This document shows positions 10,294-20,222 of a DNA stretch of 27,310 bases, one piece after another. The position numbers and the translations under genes are program-made. The DNA lies in the NCBI RefSeq assembly GCF_008831285.2, contig NW_022204734.1:1-27310 (forward strand). Reading direction: 5' to 3'. Every line of letters starts with the position of its first letter. Within the stretch, counting starts at the first letter, position 1. Under the pieces are notes generated by a model. That model saw only the letters and a list, made by a program, of their open reading frames with translations, had not been told where the DNA came from and made no database searches. Source of the stretch: Nymphaea colorata. Taxonomy: Eukaryota > Streptophyta > Magnoliopsida > Nymphaeales > Nymphaeaceae.

Positions 10294-11624
10294 TCAGTTC
10301 TTCTTGCTCTTTACGTATTCGGCAGCGAACTATCTCAATTTCTCGTAGCTCATCATCTAGCCATACAGTTGCTTCTACTGAAGCTCAATGGCAGGCAAGG
10401 GCAGCAACTTTCCTGGAGGCTTTCTCTCTGTTTCATCCCTGGCAGGCCTAGAGATGATTAAATTTATCCGATTTGGTTGGCGGCGTTGGCTCTGGTGAGA
10501 GGCTACTCTATGAGTGGCATAAGGATGCTGCCTATCTTCTCGAACCACTTGAAAAAATCGGCCTCTGGCTTTTCAACTGTTTTATTTCGGCTCCCACCTT
10601 GGCCTGCAGCTGGACGTACTTCTCATCGTCCTTTTCGACACGTGTACTGACTTCAGTCTGCAGCGTGCTGTCCTCTTTGGTCCGTGCGCGTAAGGCAGTC
10701 TGAGCGTTTTCAATCCTGCTTAAAGCTGAGCATGTACTCCTCAATCTTCTGCAGTTGTTTTTCCTTGGTGACAAACTCCTGAGCTATGAAGTCGAGGTCG
10801 TCTCTTCCCTTGTACTCCTTCATCACTTGGAACATGGATTCAAGTTCTATCCGAACGTCTGTAGCCTTCACTGATGCGTAGTTTTTCCTTGTTTTTCAAG
10901 ATTTCCACTTTGATGCGTTCCTTAGCGAGTGGCACTGCTCCACTCATCACTTCCTTTTGATGCTCTCCAAAGCGGATGCCGCTGGTCCTGAGGGGCTAGC
11001 TAAAGTTATCGAACGGTAGTGCCTTGGAGTTTCTTAATTCTTCTCCGAGGAAGGACTTCTGATTGATGGCAACTTTTTTGCGTTGGTTTTCTTCATGCGT
11101 GCTGGAGCGGTTGATGTGCGTATGGGACTGTCTGAACTAGGTCGTGTTGCGTAGGTTCTTCTCTCGGAACTGCATGATTTCCTCCTTGAGTTGCTAGTTG
11201 TGGTCTATAAGTCGAGATTTTGCTGGTTGGTGGCATTGTTGCGGTTCAGAAGAGCCTATGTGTCCCGCTGAAGACGGCTAATCGTCTCCTTGTACTTTGA
11301 GATTTGACGTCTATGCACATTCACAGCACTCTTGAGTTGCTGGATGCTGTCATGAGTGTTGAGATAATTCTTATCAACATTATTGATGATGTTGCCAGTC
11401 TGCCAAGTCTTAGCTGCGAATGTGCGTGTTTGCGGTTCTTTGGCTTTCAATTCATTCAATTCCTTTCTTTTGCGTTCGAGTGTATCCCTGAGGTTGTTCT
11501 CCTCGCGTTCAAAGGTGAGGAAGCGTCTCTTCTCAAGTTCCACCTTCATGAGGGTATCGTCGATTTCTTTCTTGAGCGGTTGTGCGACGGAGTAGGCCTT
11601 GAAGGACTTCCTGGAGCTATCCAT
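10294..11624 (-). CDS. Coiled-coil protein, possibly axonemal docking-complex-like
   Basis: The frame starts at ATG 11624 (MDSSRKSFKAYSVAQPLKKE; a further ATG in the same frame lies at 11645) and most likely ends at TGA 10294-10296, about 440 residues. Two long coiled coils (VNVHRRQISKYKETISRLQ; LQTEVSTRVEKDDEKYVQLQ) flank a middle segment, ELESMFQVMKEYKGRDDLDF followed by IAQEFVTKEKQLQ. That segment resembles the repeated 'F..i...tg..d...i...f...e' region of outer-arm dynein docking proteins (CCDC63/114/151 group). The resemblance is modest. Frame shifts occur near 11200, 10875, 10725 and 10400. TAG codons are read as Gln within the coils. A ciliary coiled-coil protein is the best general guess. 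Confidence 0.6.
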
Positions 11625-11686
11625 CAATAAAATTATGACCCTCACAGATAATACAACGCATACATTAAGTCAATCAGTTCAGCTGG

Positions 11687-13116
11687 TCAGAAGAGGATAT
11701 TCTCCAGTTCGTTTTCCAACTCTTGCTCGTCGTAGTCGTGATTGATATCGAAGAGGGCGTCTAAGTCTTTTTTGATTATTGGGTACGCTTCTCTTCCCTT
11801 CCACTGATTCATAAAGCTAGTTGATGATCTATCCTTTCCCGCATCTTCCGCTCTTGTTTTACTTTCCTTTGCGTTCCTGAGAGATGGAGTCATCCTTTGG
11901 CTCCAAGCTGCCCATGCTCTTGTCATCTCCGCTTTTTTTGTGGATATACTTTTTGTATGGATTGGTTGAGGTGGAGTAATGCAGCATTACTGGTTTTTCC
12001 TTGCCTGGAATCCTGCCGACGTCTACTTTCCTTGGCTATGCTCAACTGCCTTGTACTTTGAGAAATAATCTGTCAGTTTTTGTATTTTGAAGTGGGTGGG
12101 AGGCTCGAATGGCGTTGTGGGGGGCTGGAAAAAAGAATACTTCTTTTAGCTTCTCTTAATGGGATAAATAAGTTTGAGACTGGCAGTTTGGTCCTGGGGA
12201 TTATGTGGATTGAGATTATTACCAAAGGTAAATTCCTTCTTGAGAGTGAGTACCTTCGAGGACAAGTTTTCGTTCTTGATGTCTCCTATAACTGCGATGC
12301 TGCTCTTGCAATTATTTTCCCTCATCAATTTGTCATTTAATTTCAAATCTTTATTGCTGTAGCTAAAGTGATATTTTTCCTCGTGCAGGAGACTTGACTT
12401 CAGTCTGGTGTATGTCTGGCCTATCGGTTTCAGACTGGCATAGACAGAGAGAGAGGTTGTCGATGGGTTTGAATGCTTCCTTTTTTGGAAAGAACGCACG
12501 TTTTTCTTTGGGAGGTTGCTAGATATGCTCTCGCAAGGAACGCAAAGTGGTGAACTGTTTTCCTCGTAAATGGTCCAGCAATAGCTGCCCTCCAATGCTT
12601 TCACCAGATCCCCCACCATTTCCTGTTCGTTGGCACTTATTTCTTCGGGATGGCTGGCGCTGAAATCTGAATTGGGCCAAGCTTTGACCACTCCCAATTC
12701 TGTCCAGCCGATCATCTCCTTCTTGATCCTAAACGATCCAAAGCGTTAATGCAAGTACTCGAAGCAGCGAAGCAGGTCGCCCATCCTGTTATTGAGCCTC
12801 TAACGCACCTCCTTCCCACTTTGATTGCTTACCCGTCTCGGCACATGCTCCACCAGCACTCGAACGTCGAACGTCAGCTGCACCTCAGACAAGTGGTTGC
12901 CACCGATCGCGTACTTGTAGACCCTAGGACAGAAGGGGAAAGAGTAAGCCTCGCGGGAAGAGAGCATGTCAACTTCACGCATTGGCACGCCCACCAAAAA
13001 TACAAGCTGGCAGAGGTCTGGCGAGTGCACATGTCTAAATGTCCATTTTATCTTCTCCATTCGTTTCTAAAGTGGGGAAAGTCTTCGAAGCTGACGCCAT
13101 CTGGGAAAGAGCTCAT
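11687..13116 (-). CDS. Unrecognised protein with a compact N-terminal domain and disordered tail
   Basis: ATG at 13116 gives MSSFPDGVSFEDFPHFRNEW; after a one-base shift near 13045 the chain continues through a well-ordered domain of about 150 residues. Key stretches are TFRHVHSPDLCQLVFLVGVP, FPFCPRVYKYAIGG, LSEVQLTFDVRVLVEHVPRR, MGDLLRCFEYLHQRFGSFRI and GWTELGVVKAWPNSDF. From 12800 to 12146 the frame is continuous and crosses TAG and TAA as Gln. The C-terminal half is polar, Ser/Lys/Asn-rich and probably disordered, with shifts near 12040 and 11840. It ends on an acidic helix (DEQELENELENILF) at TGA 11687-11689. I do not recognise the N-terminal domain. Total length is about 475 residues. 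It diverges from the PI 4-kinase gene 145 bp away. Confidence 0.6.
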
Positions 13117-13260
13117 TATTCCAAATAGAAATTATAACTCCGAGAGCTTCCAGCAAGGCTGAGTTATCTCCGCAGGCCAACCGGTAATTTTCGACGCTGG
13201 GGGTTCTGGCAACAGTGGATCGATGTAACGAGTACATTTTCAAATGGTGTAATAAATATC

Positions 13261-15698
13261 ATGGAAAACAAAGACTCACGCATTTTGGAATCTATCATCG
13301 TCCTTCAGCGCAAGCACTACGGTACTTTTCAACCACTCAGGATGCCTCGCCAAGATCTTCTGCTGCAAGTGCGTCCACTGCTGCCAGGTATTCTTTCCCC
13401 GAATCAGGATTTCGACTTCTCTTTGCTCACCTCCGAGAACAGAAAGTCCACCTTTCAGCGGATGATCACGCGATACATCAAAAACCTGCATGATAATAAG
13501 CGTCTCTCGGTCATCATGGACCCCTTCTTCATCCTTGTGGCATTGCTGCTCGGAGAGGATAGCGATATCTATGCGGAGTTGATGGCTATCGTGAACAACC
13601 AGAGCTAACCTGCTGTCTTCTCGAAAGAAGACCTGGAATTCTACATTCCAGAGCTCTGCACGTACTTGGTGTTTCATGAGTAGCTGAAGAACATCGAGTT
13701 ATAAAAGCTGTTGGTGCGTGCATGCAAGGTGGACATTCACTTCTCCCTCAAATACTACTTCTACATGAAATCGCTATAGATTTTGCAGGTGGGTGATACT
13801 GAGCTGCGCAAATTCTAGCAGGTGAGTCAGTACAACTCCCAATTCCGAAGCATGATCAGTAACTACTACAAACCCGACAAGTTCAGAGACCACCTCCTGC
13901 CCGAAAGCTCATTCGCAGTTGAACAGCATTCCGCCACTGACGTCGAAGATAGAGACAACCTCAGAGCCACCTATCCTTCACTCGCTCACTCCTCAGTCGT
14001 ACTGACCAAGAAGAGCTCCTCTGAGTACGAGAAGAGCAGTGATGCTCCGAAGGAAGAAGAGAGGTCGATTAAGGAGAAGTTCAAAGTGAATAAGATACGC
14101 TATCTTCAGCAGAACAACATCTATGAACCTTTCATAGCGAAGGAAGTCAATCCTCCCCGCGGACTCTTTTAGTCCACCATCAACTTCTTCTCCGATCTTA
14201 TATAGCTCAGCAAAAAACTGATCGACAGTGCTAACCGCAGGAAGAGCTTACTCGGCATCTGTAGGAAGTAAACCGAAGACTCCCAGCCACCATTATATCC
14301 CCTTCACCAAGGCCTGCTACCAGGATCTCAATATCATCAACATCGTTTCCGAGTAGGCAAGAGTGTTTAATACCAAAGAACGCGCACCCTACTACATCTG
14401 TTTAGAGTCTTTTTACAATCCAACATACAATGAGGGTATGTCTAAAGACAAAAAGATCCGCTCGTTTACGCATCTCAACATGAAAAACGTACGTAAGGTT
14501 GACCTTTTTGAGGAGGATTGCGTATCGATGTCGAAGATATACGCGAAAGCCAAATTCCATCAAATTTGATAAGTAGAAGGACAAGGAGAGATAAAAATAG
14601 AGAGAAAAGGAGAAACCGAGGGTGAGGATATGCGCAATTCCAATCATTCAAGCTAAAAATAGGAAAAGAAATCAAAGAAACGCAGCTGGAGCAGTCTCTT
14701 CAAACTCACCAAGCAGATCAAAAAGAAGATTCTCAACGAAAAGACATAAAATGACGACTCATCTGATGATGAGTAGGAGCAATCCTAGGCAAAGACAGAA
14801 TAGCCAAGCAAAAACTTAGTAGTTGCTCACCAAGCAGCTAATCATTAGATGATCCGTTCGGGCAAACATAGGCTGAGCAATACTAAAAAATCAGGCAAAT
14901 GTCACCTTACAGCAACCTGCCAGGATACAAGCTCATTCATGTGATAATCAAGAGCTATGACGATCTCAGGCAAGAGAGTTTCGCCATGCAGCTTCTCCAA
15001 TAGTTCGACAAAATCTTCAAGCTAGAAAAATTGCATGTTAAGCTTCTCCCTATGAAGTCCTTCCACTTTCACATGAGGCAGGCATCATGGAGTGCGTAAG
15101 AGACGCCATCACGATTGACTAGCTAAAGAAAAAGGGAAAAACCCTGCAATCCATCCTCGACAGCAAGTCTAAGAAGAAAAATTTTATATACACTCTTACT
15201 GCCTATAGCTTAGTGACATATTTTTTGCAGGTGAAGGACCGCCACAATGGCAATATCATGGTCAAAAAGGACGGAAGCTTTTCCACATGACTATGGCTTC
15301 TTCATGAGCAACATCCCCGGAAAAGGAGTCTAACTCTAAAAAAATCTCCCATTTAAGCTCACCAACGAATACGTTGATGCGCTTGATGGGCTCAAATCCA
15401 GCTCTTTCCAACACTTCAGAAAGCTGTTTTACCAGGCCTTCAACGCCTGCAGGAAACACCAGCATCGCATTCTCATCCTTACAAAGCTATGTATTCCAGC
15501 TATGGGAAGACAATGCCATGCTTCGCCAAGGGTGATGAGGCCATCTATTAGCTCTAAAAGCGTTTCAATCCTCCTGGAGTGAGTAACGACGCCTAGATTT
15601 CTGTCTATTGTCAGAACCTAATAAACAGCAGCATCGATAACTGGCGATCGAGGTGGTACGATAAGTGGCAGTATTATGTGCAGGGCATCTTCTACTGA
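13261..15698 (+). CDS. Phosphatidylinositol 4-kinase, type III beta (PIK1) class
   Basis: From ATG 13261 to TGA 15696-15698, about 810 residues. An N-terminal helical (PIK/LHU-like) region contains DLEFYIPELCTYLVFHE and VDIHFSLKYYFYMKSL. After an acidic/basic linker comes VFNTKERAPYYICLE, the pre-catalytic strand typical of this class. The catalytic domain begins near 14900: SPYSNLPGYKLIHVIIK, then DDLRQESFAMQLL, the ITIDQLKKK segment, and the catalytic loop VKDRHNGN at about 15235. The activation loop H(I)DYGFF, the KLTNEYVDALDG segment and the class-typical C-terminus NLINSSIDNWRSRWYDKWQY follow. The enzyme makes PI4P on Golgi/endosomal membranes. Shifts occur near 14250, 14700, 14845, 15050, 15280 and 15487. 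Three TAG/TAA codons coincide with Gln of animal homologues, which fixes the code. Confidence 0.9.
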
Positions 15699-15754
15699 CA
15701 CCTGTGATATTATTTTGATATATCTATCTGACTATTACATTAAAAATATTCATA

Positions 15755-16510
15755 TCACGCTGAGCTTGTAATCTCAAAGGAAGAGCCGGCTTCAGCCAAA
15801 AGAGCAGCCAAAAGGTTAAGATCTACCTCTTATAGCTCCTTTGTTATTAGTTTTATCTCGTTGCCTTAGGTTGTTCTGAAGATAAACCTTGCCTTCCTCT
15901 CTTATCTATCCGAAAAAACTTTGAAAAGGTCTCCTAAGCTCCATGCAGCTTTCACTAACAGGCCCTAGGTTTTGCGTTCCAGCAAGTAAATGATACCTGT
16001 GCTGATGAAAATCTCCACTTTTACATACCCTACAACGTTCTTCCAGAAAAGTTTAAAAGCGGAAACGCCTTTGCTAAGCTCCGCTGCATCATCCTTGAAT
16101 TTTACAGGGAACGTCTTCACCTTTAGGAAGTGAGGAATGTAGGAGTTGATGGCGTATTCAGGCTTTCCGAAGATGACTGAGCCATTTTTGTGGAAGGTAA
16201 AGGTCACAATGCTTCGGGTGAGCATCTCGTATTGAGATTCCTTCTTTGGAGCAGGCGCCTATTCACTGCCAACCTTATCTCCGGAGTTGCCTTAGGACTT
16301 CCTATCTTCTTCAATCTTATTTTAGAAGATAGAGAATTCCCCTTTTGAATTTTGAACTTTTTCTGCAGGAGCCTCATCATCAAACTCCAACTCAGAGGGC
16401 ATGGTGCAGTCAAAGACCTCAGTACCGATCTTGAGTGGTGGTTCTTCGTCGATGGGTCCATCGAAGAGGTTGGGGATGCGTGCCTGAGCGTACGTTCTGA
16501 TTTGTTCCAT
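15755..16510 (-). CDS. Unrecognised 251-residue protein, intact frame
   Basis: ATG 16510 to TGA 15755-15757 is one uninterrupted frame of 251 codons under the ciliate code, crossing seven TAA/TAG codons as Gln. The N-terminal ~95 residues (MEQIRTYAQARIPNLFDG, PSELEFDDEAPAEKVQ) are acidic and probably disordered. The C-terminal ~150 residues alternate beta-like and helical segments: IVTFTFHKNGSVIFGKPEYA, VVGYVKVEIFISTGIIYLLE, ARFIFRTTQGNEIKLITKEL, DLNLLAALLAEAG. The pattern of strands ending in one helix is loosely like a PH-type fold; this is inference only. It converges with PI4K (56 bp gap) and lies 69 bp downstream of the next minus-strand gene. Confidence 0.75.
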
Positions 16511-16579
16511 CAGTTTCGTTTTAAAAATATAATGGACTGACCAACGAATAGATAGTTTTTATGGCACAATATTATATGA

Positions 16580-17979
16580 TCAAATATCGAAAAAAGAGTT
16601 GAACTTGGGTCGCTCGTTCTTGGCATCAAGAGTCCTCCTCTGGAAGTTAAGTTCTCTGATCACCTGACCCCTCTCATATTATAATCTATGCTTAACTGTC
16701 TGCACTTGGTTCAACTGCTAGAACTTTTTGTTTAGCTTTCGCTGCACTTCTTCACTCTCCAGATAGCGTCTATGTTTGAGATCATCAACGTTCTTTTTGG
16801 CAATCTCATGCCTCACTTCTTTGCCTATATGTTTGAGTCTATTCTATCCGCTGAAACTGTAACGGTTCAGCTATGCTGTTCGTAATCGTTGCTCCTCGTT
16901 TTTTAGCAAGGCATTTGCGAACTCTTTTTGCTGGCGAGCCATCTGCTCCCTGTTCTGAGTTAAACCAACTTTACTTTTTGGACATTTGCAGTTTTTAGAC
17001 TTTCGGTGAGGCGGTTATAGTTGCGAGCCTATTTTTGGAGGACTTCATGGTTTTCAATGCGCATGGAGGCAGTACGAATCTTATCATCATAACGATAAGC
17101 CAGCGCCTTTTTACTTGCGTCTTCGGCTTTACGCTTTTGCTCCAGTTTATCAACGTGCATAGAATGCTGCTATCTCCTCTGTGCATTTTTGGCTCTGATT
17201 TGTTCTGTTTTCTGGAGCTTGAACTTTAGACGCTCGAAGTGGTCCTTTATCTCAACGTTGTGCATGTACCGTAGGTCCTTCCGGTTTTCCTCGACAATCT
17301 GCTTGTTAATTTGGGAGCGTGTGCGGACTCTCTGAGATTTCTTGAGTGCCTCCTCTTCCGCTTTGAGAGATTTTCTTGAGTTTTATTGCTGCCTTTGCTT
17401 ATACAACTCCTTCATAATCTTTTACTGCTCCTTCTCCCGACTCCTTACCAGCTACAGTCTCTCCTTGCTGCTGGCCGATGAACGGTTGGACTGACTGGAT
17501 TTCACGGATTTATTAGACCTGCGTGAGATAGAACTGTGGTTGCTAGCAACATCTTTATCCACCTTGCGGGTATTGGAGTTGCTGCTAACCGACAGACGCT
17601 GCTGACGACGTTAATCAAGCTACTTTCTCCTTTGAAGAGTGTCAAGGAATTTGATGTTTTTCTCTATGATTTTCTCGTGATCGTTGAGCAGCCGGACGAT
17701 GGCAGGATTATGCAATTTTGATCCTTCGTTCGGCGCCACTTTAAACGACAGCTCTCGTCTCTTGATCTCTCTTTCGACCTCAGCGATAATCTTATTTTGG
17801 CGTTGCATAAGCGTCACTATCTTTTTATTGATATAATAGTCACGCTCCTTTTACGTCATCCCCTTGGTGAACGTTGCAGCTTCGGCCTATACTGCTTCGC
17901 GGGTGATGGGGAGCAGGTCTTACGGTTTATACCCGAGACGGTAAGCAGTGTCCTGGAAATAGTCGCTGATGACTGGCAT
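16580..17979 (-). CDS. Coiled-coil protein I, probably cytoskeletal or ciliary
   Basis: ATG at 17979 (MPVISDYFQDTAYRLGYKPQ) leads into about 465 residues ending at TGA 16580-16582. An N-terminal ~60-residue segment is followed by basic coiled coil (LMQRQNKIIAEVEREIKRRE), a Ser-rich linker, and long Arg/Lys/Gln-rich helices (KSLKAEEEALKKSQRVRTRS; AKKNVDDLKHRRYLESEEV). Such arginine-rich helices are common in ciliary doublet and basal-body proteins, but no family is recognised. One shift near 16960 separates the last ~120 residues. The 5' three-fifths (17163-17979) is part of a 1.38-kb block repeated at 19407-20788. This copy keeps the frame at 17716-17719, where the other copy has lost one T, so this is the full-length gene. 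Confidence 0.75.
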
Positions 17980-18546
17980 TATTAATATAATAACCATACG
18001 AATGGCGTGGAGTGTAACTTATCGACAGGGAATGCAATATCATTCGTCAGATGAGATGGGCTTGTACCCCCTCCGTGCCAGCTTGGTGCTCACCACTATC
18101 ACCACAGTCAGTATCAACGCAGCCGCAAGGGAACCCATCAAGACGATTCCGAATGAAGCTTTCCGCAGCTCGCCCCAGAAGCTGCGAATTTAAACAGGAA
18201 CGTATAGGATTTCATCCTTACCGCTGGTCGCTATCGCTTTTACTCCGATGAAGGTCTGTTTGCCAGTCAGTTTGACACGCTGTCTGTACTCTCCTTTCTT
18301 CTTGTCGAAGTGCTTGTCAGTAATTACGAAAAGTTCTGTCTTGGTCTGGGGCATGATCTTGGAGGCCTACGGTACGAAATAGCTGCCCGCACAGTTTAGC
18401 TATCCGTATATTTGTTGTACGCTTTCAGAGACAACTAGGTAGTATAGGAAGCTTGAATTGCATTGCTTCTCGCATGTCGCAGGCTTGAAAAACACCTACG
18501 CAGTATCAGTCTATATCATCTCGTAATCAATCATTCCCTTATTACC
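17163..18546 (+). repeat. Direct repeat, copy 1 (1,384 bp)
   Basis: The block from AATGCTGCTATCTCC to TTATTACC is repeated in the same orientation at 19407-20788. I compared the two copies by eye: they differ by about four substitutions and two 1-base indels. It contains the 5' part of gene I and the 3' end of gene J, both on the minus strand. In this copy both frames are intact. Confidence 0.97.
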
Positions 18547-18777
18547 CGGTAAGCTCAACATAAATAAGGAACGACTACAGCAATAGCTCGTAACTTTGTC
18601 TGCTTAGAAATGAATGGGCTAAACCAACCTGCTTTAAAATTAGTCCCTTTTCATGAACTGATAGAAATACACAACAATTTTGGGCCTTATAGTCTTATGA
18701 ATCTTGAGCCTCATGCAAACGGACGTTAATATAATGTTAGTCATCCAAGATAAAAAATAGAAGGCCCATGGATACAT
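18040..18777 (-). CDS. Chimeric short membrane protein: new N-terminus plus duplicated tail of J
   Basis: An uninterrupted 245-codon frame runs from ATG 18777 to TGA 18040-18042; an upstream TGA closes it just before the ATG. Its last ~168 residues come from repeat copy 1 and equal the end of protein J: a Cys-containing juxtamembrane domain (ATCEKQCNSSFLYYLVVSES), the transmembrane helix LMGSLAAALILTVVIVVS, and the short tail TKLARRGYKPISSDE. The first ~77 residues come from the unique spacer and begin MYPWAFYFLSWMTNIILTSV, which looks like a signal or anchor helix. A shorter start at 18561 (MLSLPGNKG) is also in frame. With only one stop codon in this code, an 80-codon opening by chance is not rare, so the N-terminal half may be non-coding. 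It could be an unexpressed gene fragment. Confidence 0.4.
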
Positions 18778-19406
18778 AGGACGTCATATGCAATGTTTGT
18801 ATATTTCTAGAATATTAATACTATAATACTTAATGAGCGGAACATACCATTACTTTGACAGATGTCCTACCGATAGTCTTCTTGCCAGCACGTTAAGGCA
18901 TATTTAGATCTTCGACAGTCAAACGTGCCGCTTCGAGACCTATACTAAGACGGCAGAGAAGATACTCTAGCTATTTTAAAAATGGCATTCGACTAAAGGC
19001 TTTGCAAAAGTTGTAAAAAATACTTTAATGATCAAGGCGATACAATCGCATGTTTATTGAAAATTTGCTGCTCCTTCCGTAGTTCAACAGAAGAAAAATT
19101 ATAAAAAAAATGGAAACAAGCTGGGGGAGTTATTTTAAATGATGAAGCAACTAAAGATCTGTGTAAACTTTACTAAAACCAACTTAAAAGTGGAGTAAAT
19201 CGTCATAGTCTAATCCTAGTAGTAGAGTTTTTATAAGCAAGAGGACCATGAGATCAAATATGAAGCAGTTAATGTTGACAATTAAATCAAGAAAGAACGA
19301 ACAAAAATGGATTAATAATGATTGGTCTACAATTATCTTATGTTAACTTCAATTATTGAAAAAATGAATATGTGAGCTTTTGATCCCTTAACTCGATATA
19401 ATCTTT
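18547..19406. other. Unique 860-bp spacer between the two repeat copies
   Basis: This segment is flanked by the direct repeats and not seen elsewhere in the window, apart from a 20-base near-match at its right edge (19383-19402 against 22226-22245). It holds a rightward small gene and, leftward, the new N-terminus of the chimeric membrane frame. About 85 AT-rich bases (18778-18861) between the two starts could be a divergent promoter. I see no terminal inverted repeats and no transposase. Confidence 0.8.
18862..19321 (+). CDS. Small Cys-rich protein inside the spacer
   Basis: From ATG 18862 the frame reads MSYRQSSCQHVKAYLDLRQS, then DLYQDGREDTLAILKMAFDQ, LCKSCKKYFNDQGDTIACLL and KKWKQAGGVILNDEATKDLC, and reaches TGA 19249-19251 after 129 residues. 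If one T of the five-T run near 19230 is extra, it continues VVEFYKQEDHEIKYEAVNV and KKERTKMDQQ to TGA 19319-19321, about 152 residues; this ending looks more protein-like. Three TAG/TAA codons are read as Gln. Paired cysteines (CQH, CKSC, ACLL..CC) suggest a zinc-binding fold, distantly like a UBP-type zinc finger, but I cannot assign a family. It is encoded opposite to every neighbour from 15755 to the right end. Confidence 0.5.
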
Positions 19407-20222
19407 AATGCTGCTATCTCCTCTGTGCATTTTTGGCTCTGATTTGTTCTGTTTTCTGGAGCTTGAACTTTAGACGCTCGAAGTGGTCCTTTATCTCAAC
19501 GTTGTGCATGTACCGTAGGTCCTTCCGGTTTTCCTCGACAATCTGCTTGTTAATTTGGGAGCGTGTGCGGACTCTCTGAGATTTCTTGAGTGCCTCCTCT
19601 TCCGCTTTGAGAGATTTTCTTGAGTTTTATTGCTGCCTTTGCTTATACAACTCCTTCATAATCTTTTACTGCTCCTTCTCCCGACTCCTTACCAGCTACA
19701 GTCTCTCCTTGCTGCTGGCCGATGAACGGTTGGACTGACTGGATTTCACGGATTTATTAGACCTGCGTGAGATAGAACTGTGGTTGCTAGCAACATCTTT
19801 ATCCACCTTGCGGGTATTGGAGTTGCTGCTAACCGACAGACGCTGCTGACGACGTTAATCAAGCTACTTTCTCCTTTGAAGAGTGTCAAGGAATTTGATG
19901 TTTTTCTCTATGATTTTCTCGTGATCGTTGAGCAGCCGGACGATGGCAGGATTATGCAATTTGATCCTTCGTTCGGCGCCACTTTAAACGACAGCTCTCG
20001 TCTCTTGATCTCTCTTTCGACCTCAGCGATAATCTTATTTTGGCGTTGCATAAGCGTCACTATCTTTTTATTGATATAATAGTCACGTTCCTTTTACGTC
20101 ATCCCCTTGGTGAACGTTGCAGCTTCGGCCTATACTGCTTCGCGGGTGATGGGGAGCAGGTCTTACGGTTTATACCCGAGACGGTAAGCAGTGTCCTGGA
20201 AATAGTCGCTGATGACTGGCAT
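19407..20222 (-). pseudogene. Truncated copy of coiled-coil gene I
   Basis: It starts with the same ATG and N-terminus as gene I (MPVISDYFQDTAYRLGYKPQ) but ends at the repeat boundary, so the last ~190 residues are missing. A one-base loss at 19960-19962 also shifts the frame in its coiled coil. Ignoring that shift, the frame would run through the boundary (..RRQQH then QRLYRVKGSKAHIF) far into the spacer because TAA and TAG do not stop it. It is most simply a dead 5' fragment left by the duplication. Confidence 0.75.

Noticed and set aside
9807-10461. Several overlapping plus-strand frames of 65-76 codons
   Set aside because: They shadow the minus-strand coiled coils of the tether-like and docking-like genes and have no start context or conserved features of their own.
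11304-11630. Hydrophobic plus-strand frame of 108 codons
   Set aside because: It is the complement of a strong Lys/Glu-rich coiled coil on the minus strand; antisense of coiled coil typically looks Phe/Leu/Ser-rich like this.
12749-13162. A 137-codon plus-strand open frame
   Set aside because: It lies antisense to the continuous minus-strand frame of the 11687-13116 gene, which has better composition and crosses reassigned codons consistently.
13276-13677. Minus-strand frame of 133 codons
   Set aside because: Antisense to the N-terminal region of the PI 4-kinase.
18547-19406. Spacer as a transposon or retained internal eliminated sequence
   Set aside because: No terminal inverted repeats, target-site duplication, TA boundaries or transposase are visible; the kilobase-scale flanking repeats do not fit a simple insertion.
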